Assembly: GCA_026419785.1 (NCBI GenBank)
Contig: JAODTK010005596.1
Location: 99,217 to 163,216 of the forward strand
Origin: Sclerodactyla briareus
Lineage: Eukaryota > Echinodermata > Holothuroidea > Dendrochirotida > Sclerodactylidae
Length of the DNA stretch: 64,000 bases
Direction of reading: 5' to 3'
A program made the position numbers and the translations under genes. Under the pieces are notes generated by a model, which worked only from the letters and a program-made list of their open reading frames with translations, was not told the DNA's origin and searched no databases. Position 1 is the first letter of the stretch; each line of letters opens with the position of its first letter. Shown here in pieces: positions 34,401 to 46,130 of the stretch.

Positions 34401-36179
34401 TATTGGCAAGAAATCATTTTAGAGGGTTGGTGTAATGGGAAATCTATTAGGTTGTGCAACTACATCTGATGACTACTTTGACCTTTAGACCTCATATGAC
34501 CTAATGACCCCTGCGGGGTAAATTCTTTGTGATGACCAGACTCGTCATGTTGCAACAAACCATGGGTCAATAGCACTGACATACTATTAAACACCTCTAT
34601 CACATGCTACATGTATCTCCAGTTATGTCCCTCGGTTGAAGGTTGAAACAACTTTGAAACACTGACAAATTTCTTGGACATTCCATTTTGTGGTGTGTAC
34701 CCACAGTCATTAAATTGATTAATTATCAGACCTATATCAGGCATTTATAGACCCCATAGACCACCCATTATACACAATAATATTGGATGTAACAGGTTAC
34801 TCTGTGGCAACAGTGTTCCCAGAACATATCAAGAGTGAAATTCATTTCATGTGTGGTCACCCAATTTACCCATCTGTTTTCACCCAAGCAGGAGTTATAT
34901 GTTTGAGTGATTTATGTAACCTATGTAGCCTGTTCTGACTATATATTAGTGAGGAGCACTAGCTCGCACCAATGAAATGCTACTCCTCAGCCCGATGCCC
35001 TCATCACCCCTCCTTTGTAGAGGGATCAGGGTTTTTGTATCTAGTCAGAATTCTTTGGAGTAACCCAATCTTGGGAAACAATTGAAGGAGCTATTCAACA
35101 TTGCCAGCTCCCTGCAGAGTGAGACAGTGGAAGGTTTAGAGTATACTGAGTGATCACTAAACTATACACTTATACAATGGTTGGTGGGTTTGTGAAGAGC
35201 AAATGATGAATGCAATCATTAGTACCATAGATAAAGTGCTAAAAACAGTTGGAACTCAAAATCCAGTTAAATGAAGGATGCAGCAGAGCCAAGTCAGTTT
35301 TTTAGACATCATTTTTAGCCAATACTGCTTAGACACCATGAAATTAAAAAAGAAGAAGTGTACATCATTCCTGTTCTACAACCCCAAAATAAATTAAAAA
35401 AACAACCAGTAAGCGGCAGGGTAACATCCACGCTAGCAGTGTCATCATATTCATGCAACAAAACTATTCACTATATTTGATTTTCATACCCAAACCAGCT
35501 ACTTATTATTGCTAAATTGATGGATGGCTAGAGCTGAACATACATCAAATCAGTAATGGGTAGCTAGTTGAATAGAACAAGTTTGAATCTTTGAAGAAAA
35601 TCAGGAGGTGAAATGAACTCCTGTCAGGAGATGTGGAATGTGGAATTTGAAGCAGTAAAAAGAATTGTTTCGTGTTGACATAAGACAATCAGTGGTTGAA
35701 CTCTTGTTTAGTAGTGCTTATATATCATCCAGATCATGCCAAACTTATCTGACAAACATAGAGCAGCACTGCTGACAAGAAGTGATTACCCAGCCCAGTG
35801 AAGTAGTTTGTCATATTGAGAAAAAATATTACTACTGGGCCTTCTACACCTGATTCTGTCCTTGCTACACAACCTTTAATAGAACATGAAATGCCAGAAA
35901 CATCTGGAGGCCAGCTGATCTCCTTTTATTACGATTTTACCAAGACTATCTTGTAGGGGTTTTTCCAGGGCGTAATTGTATCACTGAATAGTCAAGTTTA
36001 TCTAGCATGTTTCCCAGCTGACAAACCTATTCAGAACTTTGCAACACAAATGCTATTCCTTGCTAATTGGTCCTTTGCCAGGATGAAAGCAAAATGCATA
36101 TGATTCCAGCATAACATTGACTGATTGATTAGGTATAATTTGTATTTAGTGCCTTAATCAGTGTTAAGAGGTCTCCAAC

Positions 36180-37110
36180 AGTCTCTCTGAAAAGAAAACC
36201 GGAATGCCAAAAGGCTCAGTGACTTCTTGACCGATTCTGAAGTGATCAAGCAAAGCATTGTCAACTCAGTTTTCAACAGTTTTCAATGTTCATTAACCTT
36301 GAGCTCTGCTGACTCTGAATAACCCAATTCACCAAAATTCGCATTTTCCACAATTACCTCATTTTCCACCAAAAATAACCCCTCCATGAGAAAGGAAAAA
36401 AAAAACTTGTACATCCCACAAGAAAGCTATTAAAATAAATGTCAACTAGATTCACAACTTAGACCAAGCATTTTGGGATTACATGATCACAAGGTGTCCA
36501 GACTTCCTAACCCCAAATAACCTCTGACTTGACCTCAAAGCTATGCTATGGAATTCAGTGACACAGTATGGGTAACCCACATACCATGTTTTTAGTATTC
36601 ACAAGCTAAAATTGGCCCAAATATCCAATTTCACAATATCCCATTTTTCATGGAAATTCCCAATTACAATGATAACAATACAGTTCTTGTACTCTCCATA
36701 TAATAGTGGCGTACCAAACAAGGTTTTCAGATTTTACCTCTGTTGTACTCATTATGGTGAACACACTTACCAAGTATAAGCTTGATCCATCCTGGTGGGA
36801 TCAAGTTGTTCCCAAGATAAAATTGCTAAAATATAATTTTTTCCTCTATTTCTTACTGAGCCTCCACTACCCTAAAACAATAGGGTTCTTGTACTCCCCA
36901 TGAAAAGGTACATACCTGATTCAGCTTGATTGGACCGAACATTCTGGTTTTTTTTTGTGTTCACAAGGATTTCGGACTTTGACTCTGGTGACCCCTCAAA
37001 TGACCTTTGTTCTGGCATAAAAATAATAGGGGTCATGTACTCGGGGACCCCACGCACCAAATATGAAGTTGTCCATCCAGGTGGGTTGAGTTGTCGCGCG
37101 CATTACATAC
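36180..37110 (+). repeat. Family-1 long interspersed repeat, copy C
   Basis: It opens 'ccggaatgccaaaaggctcagtgact', contains 'ccaagtataagcttgatcca', 'aaaacaatagggttcttgtactc' and TGACCT words, and ends with a CA-rich stretch at about 37110 without the full terminal phrase. Confidence 0.7.
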
Positions 37111-37549
37111 ACACACCTCCTGTGATGAAAATTAATGAGCAATGTACCTACCTTTCATATAGTACATGGACAGAAGCAGGTGCGCTACTGCACAAATTAT
37201 CATAGTTGGTGGGACAATTGCCAAATAAATTGACATGACCATATAAATTCCTCCGACTATATGGACCAATCTAAACCACTATAGTCCTACTACCAAACTG
37301 TAAACTGAAAAGTTCATGAGTTCCACTTTAAAGCTAAGGACATGTGGGCCTATTCAATTACTACTGACCTCAAGGGATGTGTATATCGCATTCCCGTATA
37401 GTTGGGAGGTAATTGATCCTAAAATTATGCCGAAAGTGGCACTGAATGGAGAAACTGAGATATTGCCGACATGTATGAATCAATGACAAAAATGAGGATC
37501 TCTGCCTGTGAAGAAAGTGGCATTGACTGCATGTAATTTGAACTCTTAC

Positions 37550-37662
37550 TCTGTTCACAGATGACACCACGATATCCTTCCAGGCAGTTACAGGTGTATG
37601 AGTTGATTCCGTCAATACAGCTCCTCCATTCTGACATGGAACAGTAGCACAGTCATCTATGT
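37550..37662 (-). CDS. EGF-like domain exon (single-base deletion)
   Basis: The acceptor is TTTTGCAG and the donor GTAAGAG. The minus strand reads DIDDCATVPCQNGGA in one frame and CIDGINSYTCNCLEGY then RGVICEQ in the next. The exon is 113 nt, exactly one base short of 114. Inserting one base at the G-G-A/C-I-D-G junction would restore all six cysteines. This is the clearest single-indel case in the window. Confidence 0.95.
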
Positions 37663-38244
37663 CTGCAAAACAAAGGGGAAGTTAATGCCTTCTAGAAATG
37701 GGAAGGGGGGGGCAACATCAACATTTTGCAGGAGGACTCATGAAATTGGTCTCAGTCTTACTTCTATATTCTCCCTGAAACAGTTTTTTTTGGTAGATGA
37801 ATGATCAAACCTATTTACACAAGGCCCGGCAGGGTGGAGGCAGACCTGGATACTGCACTATTCTCATTTTTGCGAAACCCTCCAGGGGCCATGGCATACC
37901 TCTGATGAATGGCTGCAATGAGAGAGGATTCAAACTGCCCTCCTCTCATGAGCAACAGGGATGAAGTATCTTAGTACTGATTGTATTGCTGGTAATTATG
38001 CATAGAATTTCTGAGTAAAGGTTGTGCAATGGTTGCTGAATTGACAGTCATCAAGATTGCTGTAAATCACCATAGGAGTTTTGGGTCACAGCTAATGGTC
38101 AATGCACAAAAGTTGCCCAATTTATAGGCATAAAACATGATCTAATGCTGAAACAGCCAGTCAAGTCCCCAGCAAATTTTTTAGCCCTTCCATTTATCAA
38201 ATGGATTGTATAGATAACATGACAGTGTCAGGTTATATACTTAC
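37663..38244. other. Short intron, nothing recognised
   Basis: About 580 bp between two adjacent EGF exons, with a short G-rich run near 37706. No other feature was seen. Confidence 0.6.
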
Positions 38245-38358
38245 TTATTCTGCACTGTGGTCCTGTGTAGCCCTGTATACAAACACACCTGAAGGATCCA
38301 ATCTGGTCAAAGCAGGTCCCTCCATTCGAGCATGGGCTGGAGCTACACTCATCAATAT
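38245..38358 (-). CDS. EGF-like domain exon (fully intact)
   Basis: This is the best exon of the window: exactly 114 nt, GTAAGT donor, CTCCCAG acceptor and one open frame. It reads [27 protein letters not shown] and [11 protein letters not shown]. All six cysteines, the Ca-binding D-I-D-E and the central F residue are present. It is phase 1 at both ends. It serves as the reference for judging indels in the other modules. Confidence 0.97.
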   Translation of the reverse strand: MLMSVAPAHARMEGPALTRLDPSGVFVYRATQDHSAE

Positions 38359-40454
38359 CTGGGAGAAAAAAAAATATGGTGTGACATGATGGATCACCCT
38401 CAGGTGATTATTACATAACAGTAATTACCAGTAGCAGGTGTATAGTGAGGTGTAATATATTGAAAAATGTGACTATAAATAGCACCAGACTGCTCATAAG
38501 GCATGTTCCAACATCAGTAATGATTTGATTTGGGTGAACCCCTCTCAGACCCCCCCCCCCTCCTCCCCACCCAGGTCAGTTTGAGGACCATCAAATGAAT
38601 GGTTCCAGAAGTTCAGCAACACCCTCTACAGGGAGGGGGGGGTAGTACATACTGCAGCCCATTTGCAGTATACACTAATTTTGCCAGGAATGTGAGAATA
38701 TTTTGAAATGGTCAGTGAAGATATCTAGCCATTACTGAGAGAATTTCCCACTAAATTCTAGTTGGTTTTCCATCCGGCAAATTTTGTTCGGGACATTAAT
38801 CAATTCACAACTTGCAGGACAGCTGAAAGGTTGTCTGAACATTATATAGCTAGCCACTTTAGCAGTTCACCACCTACTGTTTTGTATCAAACAAACTGAT
38901 GAACTAGATGGAGTGATTACAGCATCTCAGCCCCCCACCCCCAACCCCACATGAACCATGTGGCCGATCAATATTAAGGACTTCAAGGTATGCCACAACT
39001 ACCTTTAAGACTAGTGAGATTACTAAAACAAAGAACTACTTGTTGCTTTGAATACACATACACTATATAGCAAATACATTCTTGTGTGATTCATTTTATT
39101 CAGACAGGTTATATCTGATAGCCTAAATGAGACTATAAATACTAGTACTCTACCTCACACAGTGGCATACAATGCAGCAAAAGCAAGTAGTGTTCATGGT
39201 TGACTAGGTATTTACCAACACATAATATATACTGAAATTCCTAGTGGTTGTAGTGCTGTGGTCTTTAGCAAATACCCTACAAGGTAATCAAGCATTTATT
39301 TGAGCCAACAATTGCTTTCCTGATATATTGTATATGAAGTGATGAGAGTTTGTTTGCTTGATTGTGAGTCAGCAGTGGGATGGATCGATATTACAACTGT
39401 CACCTAACAATGAAAATATGCGCTAGAGATCACAGTTAAGGAAATGGGACATTTATGGCATGAATTACCAAGAATGCAACACTTTGTAGTGATTCCTTGC
39501 TTATTAGTGGCTGCCACTAATCTCCCAAAGTATGGGATATTGTCTTATGTTAATATGAGAAGCAACCGCACTGCTTATAGCTTAGTTAAATAACTTACAT
39601 TACTAGGGAGTTTAGACTTCACCCCAAAATAGTAGGAAGATGGGCACTTCATATGACCAACCTACATCAAGGATGAGCCCTCAATATCTTTCATATTGAT
39701 TCTTCGCTGACCTTCAATGACATATAATAATAGGGATTATAAACACCATACGGCCATCCTGAATGCCAAGGATGAGCCTCCACATCGTTTTGTTGAAAAG
39801 TCATTGTTTACAAGGTTTGTTAAGACTTCTGTTGACCTTCAGCGACCTGGACCAATCCTTAAAACAATAGGGGTCATCTACTCCGTAGAATAAACCTATA
39901 TGCTAAGTATATGAGCCCTCTAAACCTTTTTGTTGGACAGTTGTCATATTCACATGGTCCTGAGACTTTGACCTCTGTTGACCTCATACTTGGATCCCAC
40001 ACATCTACTCCATATGGCCAACCTACTTGCACACACTAATTGAACATGATTTGATGAAGAGTTACTGATGTGCATGTTCTGTCACAATTTATACAGTACA
40101 GTGTTTCTTTTTTCAAACTGATATGAATTTTACAATGTCCATAGGGATGAACTATTTCGGCATAACTTGCTGTTTCAAAGTTGAATTGTGTGTACCAATT
40201 GTTCAATTCGTCGTAACTGCAGTATACACTTTTGAAGGTTAGGTCTGTTGCTGTACGTGGGCTGAGTCCTCGACCACTGTAAGAGGTAAACTCTGGTCAT
40301 GCATGATTCTGTGAATATACTTGGCAGTTGATTAGCCTTCAACTATTGAAAATAAGGCTGACATTGCAAACTGTTCTTGGTAAAATACACACAGAATATA
40401 ATCACTATCATCCTTATAGTAAATCTCTTTCGGTCCCTACTATTATTTATAGAA

Positions 40455-40620
40455 AACAGCATTACAGGAGCCAGTAGTAGTCCATTGCTGAGCTATCCAC
40501 AGCATTAAAGAAGCCAGTGTGCCATTGCTGAGAGATCCCACAGCAGTACAGAAGCCCCAGTAAGCCAGTGCTGAGATATCCACAGCATTACAGAGCCAGT
40601 AGTAACCAGTGTAGTATCCA
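40455..40620. repeat. ~45-bp tandem repeat
   Basis: About four copies of a unit resembling 'cagcattacagagccagtagtaagccagtgctgagatatcca', with copies starting near 40455, 40499, 40547 and 40588. Copies differ by small indels. Confidence 0.75.
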
Positions 40621-41742
40621 CTATTTGAAAAGACATTGGAAAGGAAGGCTGAATTGAACTTGATCACGACCAAGGAACTAGTGGGTTTTCCTCCAGCTGG
40701 GGAAAAGAAACCATGGTGTCACATGAATCATACAGAGGGTCCGTTACCTATGGAAAGAGGTGACTACTTGAGACCACAATGCTCCACAAGAATTGAGTGA
40801 ATGTATTCACAGGTTGATTCACTGATGGAAAAGCAAGCATTAGGAAGCACAGCAAGATACATACCGTAGGTCATATATACAGGGTTTTGTGAAACGGTAG
40901 ATCTGGTTGAAAACTTTTAGACTGGGTAGCAGGGTATAAAATAGAAAGCATACAAGCTCCATTCTTCCCAGCCAGGAGAGGGTCAGGGGTATATACATAG
41001 CTGTGAGGCGGGACACGAGACACATGTCTGGGGGTAATTGCCAACAACACACCACACACATATGCACACACACATGGCTACATCCCCGAACAAGATTCTC
41101 CCCAAGCCTTGGAAGTAGAAAAATAGGCAAGAGAATACTGTCCCGACTTCTCCCAGCCTATCCCCCTCCGGCCGAAGCACTGCAATGCTGTGGTTTAAAT
41201 ACCATATATGCAGCAAAGGAAAAAAGTTGTGAAACGTATAAAGCTATGGACCAATTCAAACACTGTTTGTAGTTCCAAAAATATCACGGCTTTGAAAGCT
41301 GTGAGACAAATTTTTCTACACAAAGGCTGAGCCTTAGGGGGAACCCTTCCAAAGAGGTTACTGAACAATGAAATTGACTCATCCAAACACCTCCAGCAGT
41401 GAAGCATTATATTGATACATCAGGGTATACTGGACATAATCATGCTGTTTATGTGAACCACCTGATAGAGTACTTGTACTCAAGGGATCAAATGGTCCAG
41501 AAAACCCCTTTGTTCTTTTCTCAGTAACAGATAACACCATTCGTCATTTAAACCCTTCCCTTCACCTCAGTAAGAGCGTGACAGGATTGTACAATTTGCA
41601 GCGTAGTATTCTGGATGTACAGTAGGAAATTCAGCAGTGAGTACTGCTACCTGTTACATAGGCCATACATGCTCTAACGTAGAAAGTTACATGTATGCCA
41701 CAGAACGTTACCAAGCCTGGAAGACCTGCAAACTTTCACAGT

Positions 41743-41744
<2 letters not shown>

Positions 41745-41795
<51 letters not shown>

Positions 41796-41823
41796 GGGGG
41801 GGGGGGGGGGGGGGGGGGGGGGG
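41745..41823. repeat. 79-nt G tract
   Basis: An unbroken run of G except for a single T at 41795. It could form G-quadruplex structures. It could also be an assembly or base-calling artefact, because its length is unusual and other G/C runs in the window are 8-20 nt. It forces a polyglycine frame that is not a gene. Confidence 0.95.
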
Positions 41824-42362
41824 CTCAATGAAAACTGCATGATAAACTATTATTACGAAACAGGAATGATCGGCTCAATTTACTGGATGAAAAATGCCTT
41901 CCTAGCTGAAGAACGGTGTGGTTCTTGTCCTATTGGATCATTTCACCCATTGAGGTGCAATTCAGGACAAAAATTTGGAGACTTGGAGATTCTGATGGGG
42001 GGAGAGGGGAGGGCACTAAAGCCAATTATACCATGTGATGACATCCCACTGTCATGACCAAGTCTACATTCCACTTTTATCTCCAACGAACAATTACATT
42101 CAGTTACCCTTGGGTGCCATGTCTCCAGCCATTCTAGTGATAGTACTTGCATTAAAGGCACCTGAGGACATGTTTAAAATAACTTTGTAGTGAAATTGGC
42201 AAACTTGGCTGTTTGTACATGTTGGTTGTTGCAGTACATAAATCCCTGCTTGCGCCTATGCTCCTGCCTCTATGTTTTATTGGTTTGCCAGTCCAGTAAC
42301 CTGCACACACACAAGGAAAATGCGACATAAAATACTCTTTAAATCTTTTAAAGGACCCTTAC

Positions 42363-42476
42363 CTATGTCACAGTTCTGTCCAGCATAACCATCGACGCAT
42401 TGGCAGCTGTAGTCATTAGGCACTGGCTGCTAATAAAGATACCATTAGCACATGAATGGCAGCACACTCATTACGT
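42363..42476 (-). CDS. EGF-like domain exon
   Basis: Exactly 114 nt, with a CTCACAG acceptor and a GTAAGG donor. The second half reads cleanly NDYSCQCVDGYAGQNCDI. The first half is shifted: D-V-N-E-C-A-A and C-A-N-G words are visible only in other frames, and the starting frame has two stops. The unchanged total length with an internal shift implies compensating insertion and deletion. Confidence 0.85.
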
Positions 42477-43002
42477 CTGTGAGAGATTCACGAACAAAAT
42501 GTAACTGTATTCATTCTAATAGAAAGAACTCCAAAACCATGCGCGTAAACCGAGCAGTCGTCTACCAGAAACGGCACAGGTGGAAAAGTGATGCTCATCA
42601 CGGGAATGGTATAGTGGGTCTTGCTGAACCCACTGTATTTCCCACAGGTAATAATGTGCAGTATGTGGGGGGAAACACCTTAACGCGTATGAAACAATTC
42701 CTCTGAATACGTGCACAATCGCAAGAGAATCTCAAATTTAGGATGCGTGCTGCAAGAAACGTAAGGTCGGTGGGCTAGACGCTTTTCCGTCTAGTTCACG
42801 CTCCCCCCCCCCCCGATCTATTCCAGTTTTTTTTATGCAGCTTTCCTATCAACTATTCACCACCATCACCTTCCCATTATGTTTAGGATCTCCTTCCCAG
42901 GAGAAATAGGAGCTTTAGATTTCACGACGGCGACGGCCACGTATGAGTAAGGTTTTCACGTTGTAGAACACGTCCCTCCAGGGAGTAAGGGCGCTTAGAT
43001 TT

Positions 43003-43447
43003 CTATGAAGTGTCAATGTGCCCGTTGCAGATGTCGAGCGCACGTTTTACATTGGCACGTCCACGTATGTCAGTAAATTCTGGAATTCCAGTGTTTAGCC
43101 TGTTGAAGTGCCACGTGCTGGGTTCAAGTCGTAGGGACGACATGAAAAGTGAGTGACTACCGTCGTTGATCAACGCATGATCAACTGACAAGTGAAAGGG
43201 GCTATATAAAGAACAATTGGTGTGAACCTGGGGAGAATCCAGGTGGATTTCACCAAGTAACATATTACAGGAGACTTGGGCGAGAATGGTGTTCGGACGG
43301 AATAACGTCAAGTGAGGGGTCGTCTGCTAAGTTGAGCTCCTCATAGCCAAAAATGTAAGGGTCGATGCAGCAATTTGTAGTGCCACTGGTGATACACTTC
43401 TCTGCTTTTAAAATAAATGGGGGCTGGAGCTCCAGTTGGGCATGCAC
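43003..43447 (-). pseudogene. Unrecognised coding-like relic in two overlapping frames
   Basis: Two minus-strand frames follow each other: 43447-43265 (60 codons, containing LKAEKCITSGTTNCC and IFGYEELNLADD) and 43311-43003 (102 codons, containing LAQVSCNMLLGEIHLD and INDGSHSLFMSSLRLE). Composition looks protein-like and the switch could be a single indel, giving one relic of roughly 150 residues. I recognise no domain; a transposable-element or retrogene remnant is possible. It could equally be chance. Confidence 0.25.
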
Positions 43448-43639
43448 TCAAGGATTCAGGGAAACTCAACGGAGGCAATTTTAGTGTCAAGTCAACGGAG
43501 AGTCTAACGAGGTCCGCTAGTATAGAGGGGGTATTGAACGAACTCAGAACCTTAATACACTACCAGTGTATAACATGTGTCGGTGCTTGTGGCATTGAAA
43601 CGAGAATGAACTTACATAGTGATTTTTCTGTGTTCATTG

Positions 43640-44790
43640 TTCTTAACCCTTATATTCTACCAAAAAATGACCCCTGCCCACACCAAAAACAATAGGGTTC
43701 ATGTACTCCCATAGGCAGGCAATAGCCAATTTCAGCTTGATGAGGCCACACGTTCTGGACTAAACGTGTCCAAAATAGGTAACATGTACTCATATACCAA
43801 GTAGGGGCCCTCAATCCATCCAAGTGGGATGTGTTAGGTCCACAAGCTGAAAATTGGCCAAAATATCAGTTTTTCACAATTTCCCTTGTTTTAAGCCAAA
43901 AATGACCCCTGCTCCATACCAAACACATAGGGTCGTTATCCTCATCAGGAAGGAAGCGTATGCACAATATTTCAAGGTGATTGACCACGCGACCCCAAAA
44001 CAATAGGGTGTAGGTACTCATCATGGGAAGACCCACTACTAGTGTGGGGATTTTAAAAAATCCATCAAGGGGGTGTGTTATTGTGCCACCAGCTGAAATG
44101 CAACTATAAGTTGTCACACAATTACTCATTTGACTGAAGATGGACACCCACTCCACACTAAAAACAATCCTTGGAGTTTTTGTGTACTCCCCATGAGGAA
44201 AACAGTATGCAATAATTTCAACTTGAATCGAACGGAAGCATTCTGAACTTATACATGTCATGTGGTTTCAGACTTTGACTCTGCCTGGACACTCAGATCG
44301 CACCCTTTGACCAGATCCCAAGACAATAGGGATATGCACTCATCATGGGGAAACCATATACCAAGTATGGGCGAAATCCATCTAGGGGGGGTCAAGTTAG
44401 CGAAATACACAAGCTTAAAAAATTGGCCAAAATATCAGTTTTCACTATTTCCCTATTTCTCAACAAAAATTCCTATGCTCATACACCAAAAAACAATAGC
44501 GGTTCCCTGTACTCCCACATAGCAGTATGCCAAATTTCAGCTCGTCGAGAAACAACCAGCATTGAGTTCCAAAGTGTTCAGACTTTGACTTATGTTAACT
44601 TCAGATGATCTTTGACCTGACCCCAAAACGATAGGGATCATGTACACATCCCGGCAACCCAACCTATCAATTATGAGCTCAATCCATCCAGGTGGGGGTA
44701 AGGTATCGTGTCCACAAGCCAGGCATACACATACAAACAAAAAACACCCACACATGGTCTAACTGCTCAATCAAGGAATAAAACAAGAGT
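43640..44790 (+). repeat. Family-1 long interspersed repeat, copy D
   Basis: At least three internal modules are marked by 'aaaacaatagggt', 'catgtactc', 'ccaagta.g.gc', 'aaattggccaaaatatcag' and TGACCTGACCCC. It ends at a CA-rich stretch near 44760. Confidence 0.75.
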
Positions 44791-45053
44791 TGCCAAGGGA
44801 CGTTAGCTCACCCTGTACTGTATAGTAGTAGGCCTCATAGCATTTTTCTATCATGCAAAAATGTTGATGAATGATTGAAACGTGAGAATGAGACATGTCA
44901 CGTTATACAACATGAGCAAAGAGGATGTAGTGGGCTTAGTTCCAATAGTGACGATCCAAGTATTATTATAACCCACTATCAACACTATGCAACACTGCAG
45001 AAAAAGAGATAAATTTGTGCATGGATTATATATGGGACATGGGTTCACACTGG

Positions 45054-46010
45054 CCAAAAATTCAAGAACACCCCAAATAGCCCATTATTACACACTGACC
45101 ACTGCTCCCAAAGTTGGAAAGAAAATCAGCTGCAGCTTGTAAGAGGAGATGCATGCGAGCGCCATTGTGTGTAATTTTCATAAAATGGGCCGAGGGCCCA
45201 AATGGCACCTTGAAACCAAAAAGTCTGAACACCCCGAAGTACGGCTATTTTTTCTTAGAGCATCATATAACCGAACATCAGTACTGTGCACCAAAATTTG
45301 TAAGAGATGCACTTTGCATGATTTCAAATGATGGGTCCTAGGGCAAGTGGGACCTTGGACCCAAAATTCCTGAACGACCTGAAGGTTATTAGGCCATCAT
45401 TATGACTGGACTCAGCACTTTTGCACCAACATTTGTAGGCGGAGAAGCATTTTGCGTTGTATTTCACATGAGGGGGTCCTAGGGCCCACAATGGGCCTTG
45501 AGCCAAAAATTCCTCAACACCCCCGATGGCCCACTACCCAAGGACCAGTACATGTAACTTTACAGGAAATAAATGAAGCTTGTAAGAAGGAGATCCATTC
45601 AAGCCCCCATTGTGTGGAATTCATGAAATGGGCCATGGCCAAGTTGAACCTGGGACAAAATTCCTGTATACCCGAAGGAGGTACGCGCTATTAGACAATT
45701 CAATGTGACCAAACATCAGCACTGTTGCACCAAAATTCGGTAGGAGGAGAAGCATTTGCGTGATTTAACATGATGGGGCCCTAAGGGCCCAAGTGGGACC
45801 TTGGACCCAAAATTCCTGAACACCCCGAAGGTACGGCTATTAGACCATCATTATGGGACTGAACATCAGCCAAGTGCATCCAAAATTCCGAGGAGGAGAA
45901 AGAAAGCATTTGCAGTGATTTCAAGTGATGGGCCCTAGGGCCCACAATGGGCCTCTGGGCCCAAATTCTGAGCACCCCAGATGCCCCTTCCACTTGCCAT
46001 CATTGTGACC
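45054..46010. repeat. ~150-bp tandem array, about seven copies
   Basis: The phrase 'cccaaaattcctgaacaccccgaa' or a variant recurs at about 45054, 45215, 45357, 45503, 45654, 45807 and 45960. Other shared words are 'ggaggagaagcattt', 'atgggccctagggccca' and 'ccatcattatgac'. Open frames in both strands here come from the repeat. A diverged unit occurs at 52130-52350. Confidence 0.8.
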
Positions 46011-46080
46011 AAAGTTCTCACTATGATCCACCAAAACAATGTAGGAGGAGTGAGTAGGCAATTTGAATCAATTGGGTTGA

Positions 46081-46130
46081 CGATAGATAGATAGAAGATA
46101 GATAGATTAATTGATAGATAGATAGAATGG
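46081..46130. repeat. GATA microsatellite
   Basis: Repeated GATA units with short interruptions. Confidence 0.9.

Larger units (their letters stand above)
32188..37549. other. Large intron with minisatellite, SINE and family-1 repeat
   Basis: Contents: a degenerate minisatellite at 32870-33240, a possible EGF-like relic at 33340-33440, a tRNA-derived SINE at 33900-34400, a short inverted repeat at about 34932-35050, and a family-1 repeat at 36180-37110. No exon was recognised. Confidence 0.55.
38359..42362. other. Intron with degenerate repeats, a minisatellite and a G tract
   Basis: About 39590-40080 is a diverged TGACC-rich repeat related to family 1 (phrases 'aaacaataggggtcatctactcc' and 'atgagccctc'). 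A 45-bp minisatellite is at 40455-40620 and a 79-nt G tract at 41745-41823. Open frames at 40840-41407 and 41695-42057 lie in unrecognised or simple sequence. No exon was found. Confidence 0.5.

Noticed and set aside
41695-42057. 120-codon frame with a polyglycine stretch
   Set aside because: The glycines come from the G homopolymer; the flanks have no recognisable domain or splice sites.
45781-45993. Open frames within the 150-bp array
   Set aside because: They are repeat-derived and not conserved in frame between units.
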